Source: Streptomyces sennicomposti
GTDB lineage: Bacteria; Actinomycetota; Actinomycetes; Streptomycetales; Streptomycetaceae
Assembly: GCF_019890635.1 (NCBI RefSeq)
Contig: NZ_JAIOAB010000025.1
Coordinates: forward strand, 28,666 to 92,665
Direction: 5' to 3'
DNA: 64,000 bases
The notes beneath the pieces are model-generated. The model did not search any database and was not told the origin of the DNA. It saw only the letters and a list, made by a program, of their open reading frames with translations. Each line of letters opens with the position of its first letter. Position 1 is the first letter of the stretch. Made by a program: the position numbers and the translations under genes. Shown one piece after another: positions 53,401-60,893 of this stretch.

Positions 53401-54906
53401 AGCGGCGGCCGGCTCGGTGGCGGCCTGGCCGGGAACGGCGGCCTGCTCCGGTGCCGAGGCGGAAGCCTCGGCGGCGGTGCCCGCCTGCGCGGCATCAGCG
53501 CCGACGGCGGCCTGCGGGGCAGCCACTTCGGGACCACCGGCGGCCTCAGGTGCAAGCGCCTCAGGGCCGTCGGCGACGGCCTCAGGGACAGCCACCTCGG
53601 CAGCGCCCACGGCCTCGGCCGTAACGGCGGCCTCCGAGGTCTCGACGGCCGCGACGGCCTCGTCACCGCCCACGGCCTGGACGCCCTCGGCAGCGCCCGT
53701 CGGGGCCGTCTGCGCGCCCTCCGGAAGCTGAGCCGCCTCCGTGACCTGCGCGCCCGGGAGACCCTGCGCGGCCTCGGCATCGCCCTGGCCGCCCTCCGGG
53801 GACTGGGCGGCCCCCGGGGCGGGCACGCCCTCCGGAGCCGGTACGCCCTCGGCGGCAGCCTGCTCCGGGGCCTGGACAGCCTCGGCGGCAGCCTGCTCCG
53901 GGGCCTGGACGGTCTCGGAGACCGGGGCCGTCCCGGCCGCGGCGTCGCTCTCCGCGCCGACGCCTGGAGCGGCCGCCGTCACGTGATCCGCCTCGGCGGA
54001 ACCGGTCACGGCCTCGCCCTGCGCCTGGCCCTGGTCCTGGGCCTCGCCCTGGGCCTGGGCCTGCGGGCTCGGCTCGGCCGCAGCGGCAGGAGCGGCGGGG
54101 GCGGCCGGGGCCGTCGCCTCCGGCGCCTGGTCGGCCACGGGAGCACCCGCGGCCTCTGCGTCCGTGCCCGGCTCCGCCGGGAGCTGGGCGTCCTCGGGCT
54201 GCTGCGCGGTCGCCGCCTCGGCCGGGGCGACGGCCTCCGGGGCGGACACGGCGGCCGGGGCGACCGCCTGGGCGGTGAGGCGGGCCACGGCGGCCTGGGC
54301 GGCGTCCACGGGCTCGGCGGCGGGGGCGACCGCTTCCACGGCCGGCTCCACGGCCGTGGTCTGCGCACCGGCCGGCGCCGCCACGGGAGCGGTCACGCCC
54401 GGCTGCGCGGCCTGCGCGCCCCAGGGGGCGGCGGCCTGCGGCGCCGTCTGCGCGGCGTCCAGGTACTCGGGGCCGGGGGCGGCGGGGCCGGACGGCCGGG
54501 CCGGTACGTCGGCGGGGCCCCGGTCGGCCAGCGAGCGCACCGGGCTCGCGGAGGCGTCGGGGATCGGCGGGCCGAGGTGCAGCGGGCGGCGCGGCGGCGC
54601 GGCGGCGACGGGCTGCGTGGCCATGGGGTCGGGGTGCAGGACGCCGCTGAGGTCGACGGAACCGCTGTCGCGGCCCGACAGTTCGTGCGGGCCCGGCTGG
54701 TGGACGGCCTCGACGACCGGCTCCGGGGCGGGCGGGGGCACCTCGTTGCCCCAGGCGCCGTGGGAGCCCGGGAGCAGCAGGTCTTCGTCCTCGGCGGGAG
54801 ACTCGGAGAGGTAGGTGTACACGCCGTGCGCGGGGACGCCCGGCTGCTCCACCATGCCTGCGCTCTCCGGCAGCCCCTCGCCCGGGATCTGGCCGGTGTC
54901 GGTCAT
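50407..54906 (-). CDS. cobT: BluB-CobT fusion with a very long low-complexity N-terminus
   Basis: The 1499-residue protein has three parts. Residues 1 to about 928 are low-complexity Ala/Pro/Glu/Val/Gln sequence with repeated APEQ/AAAE units. Residues 929 to about 1135 are a BluB-like nitroreductase (RRDIRNGFRSDPIP, SVGHSQPWDFVVIRS, AEGLGVGWVSFFDE), which would make 5,6-dimethylbenzimidazole. Residues about 1145-1499 are CobT (KRMTKPAGALGMLE, AIFAGDHGVHAQGV, GEMGIANTTASAAL, VILDGVSAGAAALVA), which activates the base as its ribotide. ATG 54906 (MTDTGQIPGEGL) follows GAGGGG. All coding frames of the opposite strand here are shadows caused by codon bias. Confidence 0.92.
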   Translation of the reverse strand: MTDTGQIPGEGLPESAGMVEQPGVPAHGVYTYLSESPAEDEDLLLPGSHGAWGNEVPPPAPEPVVEAVHQPGPHELSGRDSGSVDLSGVLHPDPMATQPVAAAPPRRPLHLGPPIPDASASPVRSLADRGPADVPARPSGPAAPGPEYLDAAQTAPQAAAPWGAQAAQPGVTAPVAAPAGAQTTAVEPAVEAVAPAAEPVDAAQAAVARLTAQAVAPAAVSAPEAVAPAEAATAQQPEDAQLPAEPGTDAEAAGAPVADQAPEATAPAAPAAPAAAAEPSPQAQAQGEAQDQGQAQGEAVTGSAEADHVTAAAPGVGAESDAAAGTAPVSETVQAPEQAAAEAVQAPEQAAAEGVPAPEGVPAPGAAQSPEGGQGDAEAAQGLPGAQVTEAAQLPEGAQTAPTGAAEGVQAVGGDEAVAAVETSEAAVTAEAVGAAEVAVPEAVADGPEALAPEAAGGPEVAAPQAAVGADAAQAGTAAEASASAPEQAAVPGQAATEPAAAPEQTAVPQQAPAAEVSAPEQSLAADQATAPAQTPVAEEAPAPEQAPAPEQALPAQQAPEASQVAEAAQAGDAQPVQATEAAPVPAPAPDAAQPHPQAQPETAPAPEAATAPAPEAAPAPEAVAASATEAAAAPAPHPEAAPEHQAVPTPEAPAQVAPEAADQAQPPSPAPAQAPEADPQSAVPVAAATPEAPAPQAAVPEATPPVTGAPESADAPTDAAPGQAVEAQPLAAAPAEAAQPVAVPAPADAAQPQTAPAPAAGQSPRPADAAPEFATPEAAAAENPQAPQPQPGPHAEQGGQAEPADAAPLPEVPVQHHPDLAVGHVVAVEASAPIAPQQAPEAYDAPAEQPAAPQGETAEPAVSVPAPRDGDSVPAAPGEAPAAQADQHPDDPDARAAAEEEHQEEHQEESTAAVAEARQSTGPAAPGYDEAEREAVLRVMRERRDIRNGFRSDPIPHEVLLRVLEAAHTAPSVGHSQPWDFVVIRSAETRRAMHELAMRQRDAYARSLPKGRAKQFKALKIEAILETPVNIVVTADPTRGGRHTLGRHTQPQMAPYSAALAVENLWLAARAEGLGVGWVSFFDEREMVRTLGLPEHLEVIAYLCVGYVDEFPDEPELMQAGWSKRRPLSWVVHEETYGRRALPGEDPHDLLAETVAGIRPLDAKALGEAWERQKRMTKPAGALGMLEIISAQLSGLSRQCPPPIPEPAAVAIFAGDHGVHAQGVTPWPQEVTAQMVGNFLGGGAVCNAFATQVGAEVCVVDVGVIADLPASPGLLPRKIRGGTSDMTAGPAMTREEAKKAIEVGIETARDLVAAGNKALLTGEMGIANTTASAALISVYTGADPAEVTGRGTGINDETLARKTEVVRRALELHQPDPADPIGVLAAVGGFEHAAMVGLLLGGASLRTPVILDGVSAGAAALVARAIAPEVLAACIAGHRSAEPGHVAALNKLGLRPLVDLDLRLGEGTGALLALPLVQSTARAMHEVATFDSAGVTEK

Positions 54907-55300
54907 GCGTACCCCTCGCCCATCGGTTAGTGCTTCTACGACCAGCTCACCGGGAGCGGCGCACCGACCGCCCCGCAGTGAAGAACGAGCGTGCGTGCCC
55001 AGCGGCACGAACGACCCGCCCAAAAAAGGCGACAAAGCCATTCAGTGGCATTGTCGCGGTCGTCCGGCCGCCGCGACAGCGTGATCCGCCACCGCTCGCT
55101 GTGGACTGCGCCACGTTGCGCGTCCTCCGGTTCCGCCGTACCACACCCACCGCAAAACGGGCGGGTTTTCCGGACATTGACGAACGAAGCTCCGGACCAC
55201 CCAGTGCGGTACAACGATCGGCCAGCCTACCGCGCGCGGTACGACAAGCCGATCACGGGGCGCGCTCTCGCGGCCCCGTCCGGTCGTCCGGCGCGGTCGC
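54907..55300. other. 394-base leader region between cbiET and the BluB-CobT gene
   Basis: No gene is seen. The part from 54970 to 55240 is less G+C-rich than its surroundings. It contains a minus-strand hairpin with T-tract (55022-55057). I looked for a cobalamin riboswitch and did not see its conserved B12-box elements, though a covariance-model search would be needed to exclude one. Confidence 0.5.
55022..55057 (-). terminator. intrinsic terminator or attenuator with T-tract upstream of the BluB-CobT gene
   Basis: On the minus strand GCGACAA (55057-55051) pairs with TTGTCGC, extended past one A-A mismatch by TGCC-type pairs (46-49 with 37-40), 5-base loop, and is followed by CCTTTTTT. It is the only classical hairpin-plus-T-tract terminator I found in the window. 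It lies 244 bases after the cbiET stop and 116 bases before the cobT start, so it may end cbiET transcripts or act as an attenuator. Confidence 0.7.
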
Positions 55301-56518
55301 TCAGCGGGGGGCTTCGTCGCGGCCGAGTTCCCCGGTGAGCAGGAACGCGACGCTCCGCTCTGTCTCCGTCCAGGCGCGGGTGTCGAGTTGGACGGACTGC
55401 AGGAGGGCGCACTCGACGCGGTAGCCGTGCTCGGTCAGTTCGCGGCCGATGAGTTCGGCGGCGTCGCGGGTGGCGGCGTGCGTGACGATGCGCTGCGGGC
55501 GGCGGTCGGCGACGGCGTCGACGACGGCCGCTCCCCCGCCGCCGACGCGTACGACGTCGGGTTCGGGGAGGTTCTCCAGGATGTGCGGGGCGTCGCCGAG
55601 CACCACGTGGGCCTGGACGCCGAAGCTGCGGGCGGCGGCCTCGGTGCGGGCGCAGGCGTCGGGGTCGTGGTCGACGGCGATGACGGCGGCGCCGCTTCGG
55701 GCGGCCTCGGCGGTGAACGCGCCGCTGCCGCAGCCGATGTCCCACACCAGGTCGCCGACGCGCGGGCCGAGGCGGGCGAGTTGGGCGGCGCGCAGCAGTT
55801 CCGTCTCCCCCTCGCCGAGCACGCCGCCGTAGGCCTCGGCGGGCTGGGTCCAGCCGCGCGGGCCGGCGGCCGGGTCGCGGCCGGCGATCCAGCCGCCGTC
55901 CTCGGCGGCGCCGGGCCGGCCGCCGATGACGATGACGACGTTGGGGTCGCGCCAGGTGTGGTCGGCGGCCTTGTCGGAGGTGACGACGGTGACCTGTTCG
56001 CGGTCGGTGCCGAGTTCCTCGCAGATGACGAAGGTGCGGTGGACGCCGTCCAGGAGCAGGCCGAGTTCGGCGGGTCCGGCGCCGGGGGCGGTCAGCACGG
56101 CGACCTTGGTGTGGGCGCGGCAGACGTTGACGGCGCGGCGCAGGGTGCGTTTGTGGGCGACGACGACCTGGGCGTCGTCCCAGGGCATTCCGGCGCGGGC
56201 GAAGGCGGCGGCCACCGAGGAGACGGCGGGGACGACCTCGACCTCCAGGCCGAACTCGGGTGCGCGCAGGGTGCGTACGACGCCGAAGAAGCCCGGGTCG
56301 CCGTCGGCGAGCACCACGGCGGTGCCCCGGTGGCCGGCGATGCGGCGGGCGGCGAGGGCGACGCTGCCGAGGCGGATGCGCTCGGCGGTGGGGGGCACCT
56401 CGGGCAGGGCCAGGTGGTGGGCCGCGCCCGCGACGAGGGTGGCGGCGCCCAGTGCGCCGCGTGCCGCGTCGGTCAGCGGCGAACCGTCCCAGCCGATCAC
56501 CGTGACCCGGTCGGCCAT
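55301..56518 (-). CDS. cobL: precorrin-6Y C5,15-methyltransferase (CbiE-CbiT fusion)
   Basis: CobL methylates C5 and C15 and decarboxylates precorrin-6Y. The 405-residue protein has the CbiE domain first (VTVIGWDGSPLTDAA, VVLADGDPGFFGVVRTL, AFARAGMPWDDAQVVVAHK) and the CbiT domain after about residue 235, with the SAM-binding loop VWDIGCGSGAFTAEAA. ATG 56518 (MADRVTVIGW) is preferred over one 17 codons earlier. With the neighbouring BluB-CobT and cobA genes it forms a partial cobalamin cluster; the rest of the pathway lies elsewhere. Confidence 0.94.
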   Translation of the reverse strand: MADRVTVIGWDGSPLTDAARGALGAATLVAGAAHHLALPEVPPTAERIRLGSVALAARRIAGHRGTAVVLADGDPGFFGVVRTLRAPEFGLEVEVVPAVSSVAAAFARAGMPWDDAQVVVAHKRTLRRAVNVCRAHTKVAVLTAPGAGPAELGLLLDGVHRTFVICEELGTDREQVTVVTSDKAADHTWRDPNVVIVIGGRPGAAEDGGWIAGRDPAAGPRGWTQPAEAYGGVLGEGETELLRAAQLARLGPRVGDLVWDIGCGSGAFTAEAARSGAAVIAVDHDPDACARTEAAARSFGVQAHVVLGDAPHILENLPEPDVVRVGGGGAAVVDAVADRRPQRIVTHAATRDAAELIGRELTEHGYRVECALLQSVQLDTRAWTETERSVAFLLTGELGRDEAPR

Positions 56519-56644
56519 CGTCGTCAGTCTCCAGGGATGTCGCAGGTCGTCAGGGTGGCGGTCGCCCACGGTCGGGCTCCGTGAGATTACCCGGTGCGGG
56601 CGGGGGACGCGCGGCGGGGCCGTACCGCCGAACGGTCCGTGCCG

Positions 56645-57283
56645 TCAGTTCCAGTCGGCGAAGGAGGTGAATCCGTTGGCGTCGGCGAGTTCCCCGCCGG
56701 CTCCTTCGAGGTCCTCGGGCAGCAGGCTCCACACGATGAAGTCGGTGCGCACGTCGGTCCAGGTGCCGTCCTCGGCGCGCACGTGGGCTATGCAGGCGTT
56801 GCGCAGGACGCCCTCGCTGATGCAGCCGATCTTCTGGGCGACCTGCTGGGAGGCGGTGTTGTCGGCGGCGGTGCGCAGTTCGATGCGTTCGAACCGCTGG
56901 TCGCCGAACAGCCATTGGGCGGTGGCCAGGGCGGCCTCGGAGGCGTAGCCCTCGCCGCGGGCCCAGGGGGCGACGATGTACGACAGCTCGGTGGAGCGTA
57001 TGTGCCAGTCGGTGCGGCCGAGCTGGACGAGGCCGACCAGGCGCTGGGTGAGGAACTCGGTGACGGCGAGGTCGAGGCCGCGGCCCGCCGCGCGTTCGGC
57101 CGGGGCGTACTCGGTGATCCAGGTCCGGGCGCCCTCCTCGGTGAAGGGCTGGGGGACGTCGGTCCAGGCCGCGACCTGTTCGTCGTTCATCATCTCGGTC
57201 AGGGCGGCGACGTCGTCCTCGTCGAGGGGACGCAGCACCAACCGCTCCGTGCTGATGGAGATGTTGGGGAAGGTGCTCGTCAT
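56645..57283 (-). CDS. RimJ/RimL-type GNAT N-acetyltransferase
   Basis: The 212-residue protein shows the RimJ/RimL layout: TERLVLRPLDEDDVAALTEM, LSYIVAPWARGEGYASEAA and ADNTASQQVAQKIGCISEG. Substrate is unknown. ATG 57283 (MTSTFPNISIST) has GGAG with 7-base spacing; the upstream ATG at 57337 has no such site. Confidence 0.9.
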   Translation of the reverse strand: MTSTFPNISISTERLVLRPLDEDDVAALTEMMNDEQVAAWTDVPQPFTEEGARTWITEYAPAERAAGRGLDLAVTEFLTQRLVGLVQLGRTDWHIRSTELSYIVAPWARGEGYASEAALATAQWLFGDQRFERIELRTAADNTASQQVAQKIGCISEGVLRNACIAHVRAEDGTWTDVRTDFIVWSLLPEDLEGAGGELADANGFTSFADWN

Positions 57284-57457
57284 GCGCCGCTCCGTAACCT
57301 TCGGAAATACCGTCAGGGCTGCTGAACTGTCCAGCATGCAGTATCAGGGGCCCCGGGCGCACCACGGGGTCCTCCCCCGCCGGCCGGGCGGCGTGGAAGG
57401 ACCCCGGATGTGGTGCCGTGGGCGCGCCGGTCGGTGTTCCGCGGCGCCGCGGGCGGA

Positions 57458-58297
57458 TCAGAACGCGGGCACGACCGCGCCGTCGTACTTGTCCTCGATG
57501 AACTTCTTCACCTCGGGCGAGGTGAGCAGCTTGGCGAGCTTCACCACCCGCGGGTCCTTCTCGTTGCCCTTCTTCACGGCGAGGAAGTTGGCGTACGGGT
57601 TGCCCTCGGCGGACTCGGCGGCCAGCGCGTCCTTGGCCGGGCTGAGCTTGGCCTCCAGGGCGTAGTTGCCGTTGATCACCGCGGCGTCGACGTCACCGAG
57701 GGAGCGCGGCAGCTGGGCCGCCTCCAGCTCCTTGAACTTCAGGCCCTTGGGGTTGTCGGTGACGTCCTTGGGGGTGGCGTCGTAGCCGGCGCCCGACTTC
57801 AGCTTGAGGACGCCGTTGGCCTCCAGCAGCTTGAGCGCGCGGGCCTCGTTGGTGGTGTCGTTGGGCAGGGCGACGGTGGCGCCCTGCTTCAGGTCCGTGA
57901 GCTTCTTGAGGCTCTTGGAGTAGACGCCGAGGGGCTCCAGGTGCACGGTGCCGCCGGGCACCGGCACGATGTCCGTGCCGTTCTTCTTGTTGAAGTCGTC
58001 GAGGTACGGCTTGTGCTGGAAGTAGTTGGCGTCCACCTGGCCCTGCTGGACGGCCGTGTTGGGCGTCACGTAGTCGGTGAACTCCTTGACCTCCAGCTTG
58101 AGGCCGGCCTTCGCGGCCAGGTGGTCCTTCACATAGGTGAGGATCTCGCCCTGCGGGGTGGGCGTGGCGGCGACCGTCAGCGTGGCGTCGGGGTCGGCCT
58201 TGCCGGAGCCGGAGTCGGAGCCGCCGCACGCGGAGAGCCCGAAGGTGAGGGCTCCGGCGGCCAGGACGGCGGTGGTGATCTTGGCGGTGTTACGCAC
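57458..58297 (-). CDS. metQ: methionine ABC transporter substrate-binding lipoprotein MetQ
   Basis: MetQ captures methionine outside the membrane. The 279-residue protein has a lipoprotein signal with lipobox LSAC (Cys24), then the NlpA/MetQ fold (TPTPQGEILTYVKDHLAAK, VDANYFQHKPYLDDFN, VALPNDTTNEARAL, AAVINGNYALEAKLSP). GTG 58297. It is third in metN-metI-metQ, 73 bases after metI, with a small CCCCGTC/GACGGGG hairpin (58326-58346) between that may adjust its level. Confidence 0.95.
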   Translation of the reverse strand: MRNTAKITTAVLAAGALTFGLSACGGSDSGSGKADPDATLTVAATPTPQGEILTYVKDHLAAKAGLKLEVKEFTDYVTPNTAVQQGQVDANYFQHKPYLDDFNKKNGTDIVPVPGGTVHLEPLGVYSKSLKKLTDLKQGATVALPNDTTNEARALKLLEANGVLKLKSGAGYDATPKDVTDNPKGLKFKELEAAQLPRSLGDVDAAVINGNYALEAKLSPAKDALAAESAEGNPYANFLAVKKGNEKDPRVVKLAKLLTSPEVKKFIEDKYDGAVVPAF

Positions 58298-58370
58298 GAA
58301 AAGTGCCTTTCCTAGGGGTGGTGCGCCCCGTCTTGGGTGGACGGGGAGTCGGGGGGTGCGTCGGGCGGTC

Positions 58371-59183
58371 TCAGCCGACCTTGCTGACCTCGGCCGGGGC
58401 GGCTTCGCCGGGGGCCGCGTCGGCGGGGGCCGCGTCGGCGGGCGCGGCGCCGGGGCGGGTCGCGTCGGCCGCCGCGGGCTCCTTGGCCTTCAGCAGCCGC
58501 AGCCTGGGGGCCGGGCCGCCGCGGCCGCCGCGCCGGTGCAGGGCGCGGGCGGCGAAGTCGCCGGCGAACTGGATGAGGGAGATGACCACGGCGAGGATCG
58601 CCACGGTGATCCACATCAGCTGGGTCTCGAAGCGCTGGTAGCCGTAGCGGATGGCGATGTCGCCGAGGCCGCCGGCGCCGACCGTGCCGGCCATGGCGGA
58701 GTAGCCGATGAGGGCGACGATCGTGGTGGTGGTGCCGGCGATCAGCGAGGGCAGGGACTCGGGGACGAGGACCTTGCGCACGACGGTCCAGGTGTTGCCG
58801 CCCATCGCCTGCACGGCCTCGACGAGGCCGCCGTCCACCTCGCGCACGGCCGTCTCGACCAGGCGGGCGAAGAACGGGATGGCGCCGATGGCCAGCGGCA
58901 CGATGGCGGCGTCGCGGCCGATGGTCGTGCCGGTCACCCAGCGGGTGAAGCTCATCAGGGCGACCATGAGGATGATGAACGGCATCGAGCGGGCGATGTT
59001 CACCAGCTGGCCGAGGACCTTGTTGGCGACGATGTTCTGGAGCAGGCCGCCGCGGTCGGTGAGGACCAGCAGGACGCCGAGCGGGAGGCCGGCGACGACC
59101 GCGATGAGCGTGGACCAGCCGACCATGTAGAGGGTGTCCCAACACGCTTGGGACAGCAGCGGCTGCATCTCGGACCAGGTCAC
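58371..59183 (-). CDS. metI: methionine ABC transporter permease MetI
   Basis: The 270-residue permease has five membrane segments and the EAA-type loop contacting the ATPase (EVDGGLVEAVQAMGGNTW). A C-terminal Ala/Pro-rich cytoplasmic extension of about 55 residues is longer than in E. coli MetI. GTG 59183 overlaps the metN stop as GTGA, so the two are translationally coupled. Confidence 0.95.
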   Translation of the reverse strand: MTWSEMQPLLSQACWDTLYMVGWSTLIAVVAGLPLGVLLVLTDRGGLLQNIVANKVLGQLVNIARSMPFIILMVALMSFTRWVTGTTIGRDAAIVPLAIGAIPFFARLVETAVREVDGGLVEAVQAMGGNTWTVVRKVLVPESLPSLIAGTTTTIVALIGYSAMAGTVGAGGLGDIAIRYGYQRFETQLMWITVAILAVVISLIQFAGDFAARALHRRGGRGGPAPRLRLLKAKEPAAADATRPGAAPADAAPADAAPGEAAPAEVSKVG

Positions 59184-60235
59184 TTGGCACCTTCCTTGAC
59201 CAGCAGGGACCGGTCCGCCGGGGCGTCGGCCCCGCTGTCCACGACGTCGATCTGCAGGCCCTGCTCGCGCAGGAAGCCGATGGGCACGACGTTGTCCTCG
59301 TAGCGGCCGGGCAGTTCGATGCGCATCCGGCCGACCTGGAGGCCGCCGACGGTGTCGATGGCCGCGCCGAGGATCGAGATGTCGATGTTGTAGGTGCGGG
59401 CCAGCTGGGAGATGACGGGCTGGGTGGCGGCGTCGCCGTGGAAGGTGACGTCGACGACCGTGCGGTCCTCGCCGGTGGCGTCGCCGCCGACCGGGAAGAG
59501 CGCGGCGGCCAGCTGTGAGCCGGGGGTGGCGAGGAGTTCGCTGACGGTGCCGGATTCCACGATGCGGCCCTTCTCCATGAGCGCCGCCGAGTCGCAGATC
59601 GACTTCACGACGTCCATCTCGTGCGTGATGAGCAGGACGGTCAGTCCGAGCTGCCGGTTCAGGTCGCGCAGCAGCTGGAGGATGGAGCGGGTGGTCTCCG
59701 GGTCCAGGGCGCTGGTGGCCTCGTCGGAGAGCAGCACCTTGGGGTCGCCGGCCAGGGCGCGGGCGATGCCGACGCGCTGCTTCTGGCCGCCGGAGAGCTG
59801 GGCGGGGTAGGCGCCGGCCTTGTCGGCCAGGCCGACCAGGTCGAGCAGTTCGAGCGCCCTGCGGGAGCGTTCCTTCCCCGACGTGCCGAGGATCTCCAGG
59901 GGCAGCTCGACGTTGTCCTTGACGGTGCGCGAGGAGAGCAGGTTGAAGTGCTGGAAGACCATGCCGATCCGGCTGCGCGCCTGCCGCAGTTCCCTTCCGG
60001 CGCGCGGGCCGCGGCCGGCGAGGGCGGTGAGGTCCCGGCCGGCGACGGTGACCGTGCCGGAGGTGGGCCGCTCCAGCAGGTTGACGCAGCGGATGAGGGA
60101 GGACTTGCCGGCGCCGGACTGGCCGATGACGCCGAACACCTCGCCTTCGCGCACGTGCAGGTCGACGCCGTCGAGGGCGGTGACCTCGCGGCCGCGCGAG
60201 CGGTAGACCTTGGTGAGGCCCGATGTGGTGATCAC
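59180..60235 (-). CDS. metN: methionine ABC transporter ATP-binding protein MetN
   Basis: The 351-residue ATPase has Walker A GQSGAGKSS, signature LSGGQKQRVGIARALA, Walker B VLLSDEATSALD, the H-loop LLITHEMDVV, and the C-terminal NIL domain (residues about 265-345) that senses methionine in this family. The start is taken as GTG 60235 (VITTSGLTKVY), with GGAA upstream; GTG 60250 is a less likely alternative. A 262-base leader region with a Met/Cys-rich short ORF lies upstream. Confidence 0.96.
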   Translation of the reverse strand: MITTSGLTKVYRSRGREVTALDGVDLHVREGEVFGVIGQSGAGKSSLIRCVNLLERPTSGTVTVAGRDLTALAGRGPRAGRELRQARSRIGMVFQHFNLLSSRTVKDNVELPLEILGTSGKERSRRALELLDLVGLADKAGAYPAQLSGGQKQRVGIARALAGDPKVLLSDEATSALDPETTRSILQLLRDLNRQLGLTVLLITHEMDVVKSICDSAALMEKGRIVESGTVSELLATPGSQLAAALFPVGGDATGEDRTVVDVTFHGDAATQPVISQLARTYNIDISILGAAIDTVGGLQVGRMRIELPGRYEDNVVPIGFLREQGLQIDVVDSGADAPADRSLLVKEGAK

Positions 60236-60374
60236 GTGGGTTTCCGTCACTGTCGAGTGCGCGGCGCGTCGTGGGCGCCGGGCACGGCGTTCATGGTCGG
60301 GTGCGACCGGCGCGCGGCGCGCTTGCCTTGGCTGTGCCGGGGGCGGAAGGAGAGACGTGCGCGCGCTGGGGGCG

Positions 60375-60401
60375 GTCCCGCGCCGCTGCGGGCGGCGGGA
60401 C
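60375..60401 (-). promoter_or_regulatory. hairpin in the metN leader
   Basis: GTCCCGC/GCGGGAC arms extended by CGC/GCG with a two-base bulge form a stable stem between the leader ORF and metN. A smaller CTCGC/GCGAG hairpin lies just after the leader stop. Together they could form a terminator or a ribosome-responsive switch. Confidence 0.45.
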
Positions 60402-60497
60402 GGGCTCGGCCGCGGTACGCCGGGCGGGCCGGACGCGGGCGCGGACATGAGCGGGCACTCGCTTCGGGGCGCGAGGCTCAGGTGGTGCGGGGGCCCT

Positions 60498-60551
60498 CTA
60501 GAAGGCGCACATTCGACGCGTAGGACACATACAACGAGCACCGGGCGTCAT
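60498..60551 (-). CDS. putative Met/Cys-rich leader peptide of the metNIQ operon
   Basis: A 17-codon ORF encodes MTPGARCMCPTRRMCAF, containing three Met and three Cys including CMC and MC clusters. It has its own Shine-Dalgarno (GAGG, 5 bases upstream of the ATG). An in-frame ATG at 60593 would lengthen it to 31 residues. The stop is 262 bases before metN. Cys-rich leader peptides that attenuate sulfur genes are known in mycobacteria, and this ORF has the same look, here with methionine codons as well. The role is inferred. Confidence 0.5.
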   Translation of the reverse strand: MTPGARCMCPTRRMCAF

Positions 60552-60593
60552 CGTCGCCTCGGTCGCAGGGATGCGGCAGCTCGTCGTGGTCAT

Positions 60594-60893
60594 GCGGTCA
60601 GTAAACCAGACCCGGGCTGCTGAGAGGACACCGCCGTCCGGATAGTGGACAGCCGTGGACGCGGTGCGGTGCGGGGACGGGCGCGCGGTGCGCGCGGCGC
60701 TGACCAGCGCGGACGGGCCGCCCGGCGCCCGCCCGGCGGCGCCGGCCACCGCCGCCCCGGCGGCACGCTGTGGCCAACACCACGGCCCCGCCCCCGTCCG
60801 CCGCCCCTCCGCGTGCGGCACGCGCCGGGGCCGTCCCCGCCGGTGCCCGGCCCGGGGACCGGGCGGGGTCCGGTGCGTAATAGGGTCGTCCGC
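60594..60893. other. divergent promoter region between the metNIQ leader and a small membrane-protein gene
   Basis: No gene is supported. On the right edge TAGGGT lies 7 bases before the ATG at 60894, the spacing expected of a -10 element for a leaderless transcript. The left edge should contain the metNIQ promoter. Confidence 0.45.

Noticed and set aside
50221..54930. A 4.7-kb open frame on the plus strand (Gly/Arg/Leu-rich) opposite the BluB-CobT gene
   Set aside because: High third-position G+C keeps antisense frames open; the minus strand encodes recognisable BluB and CobT, and the plus-strand product shows only repetitive Gly/Arg/Leu/Val.
54907..55300. Cobalamin riboswitch ahead of the BluB-CobT gene
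   Set aside because: I looked for the conserved B12-box core and its pairing partner and did not see them; only a covariance search could exclude a diverged form.
60236..60497. SAM riboswitch in the metN leader
   Set aside because: I could not find the conserved core of SAM-I/IV-type switches; the Met/Cys leader peptide is the better-supported regulatory feature.
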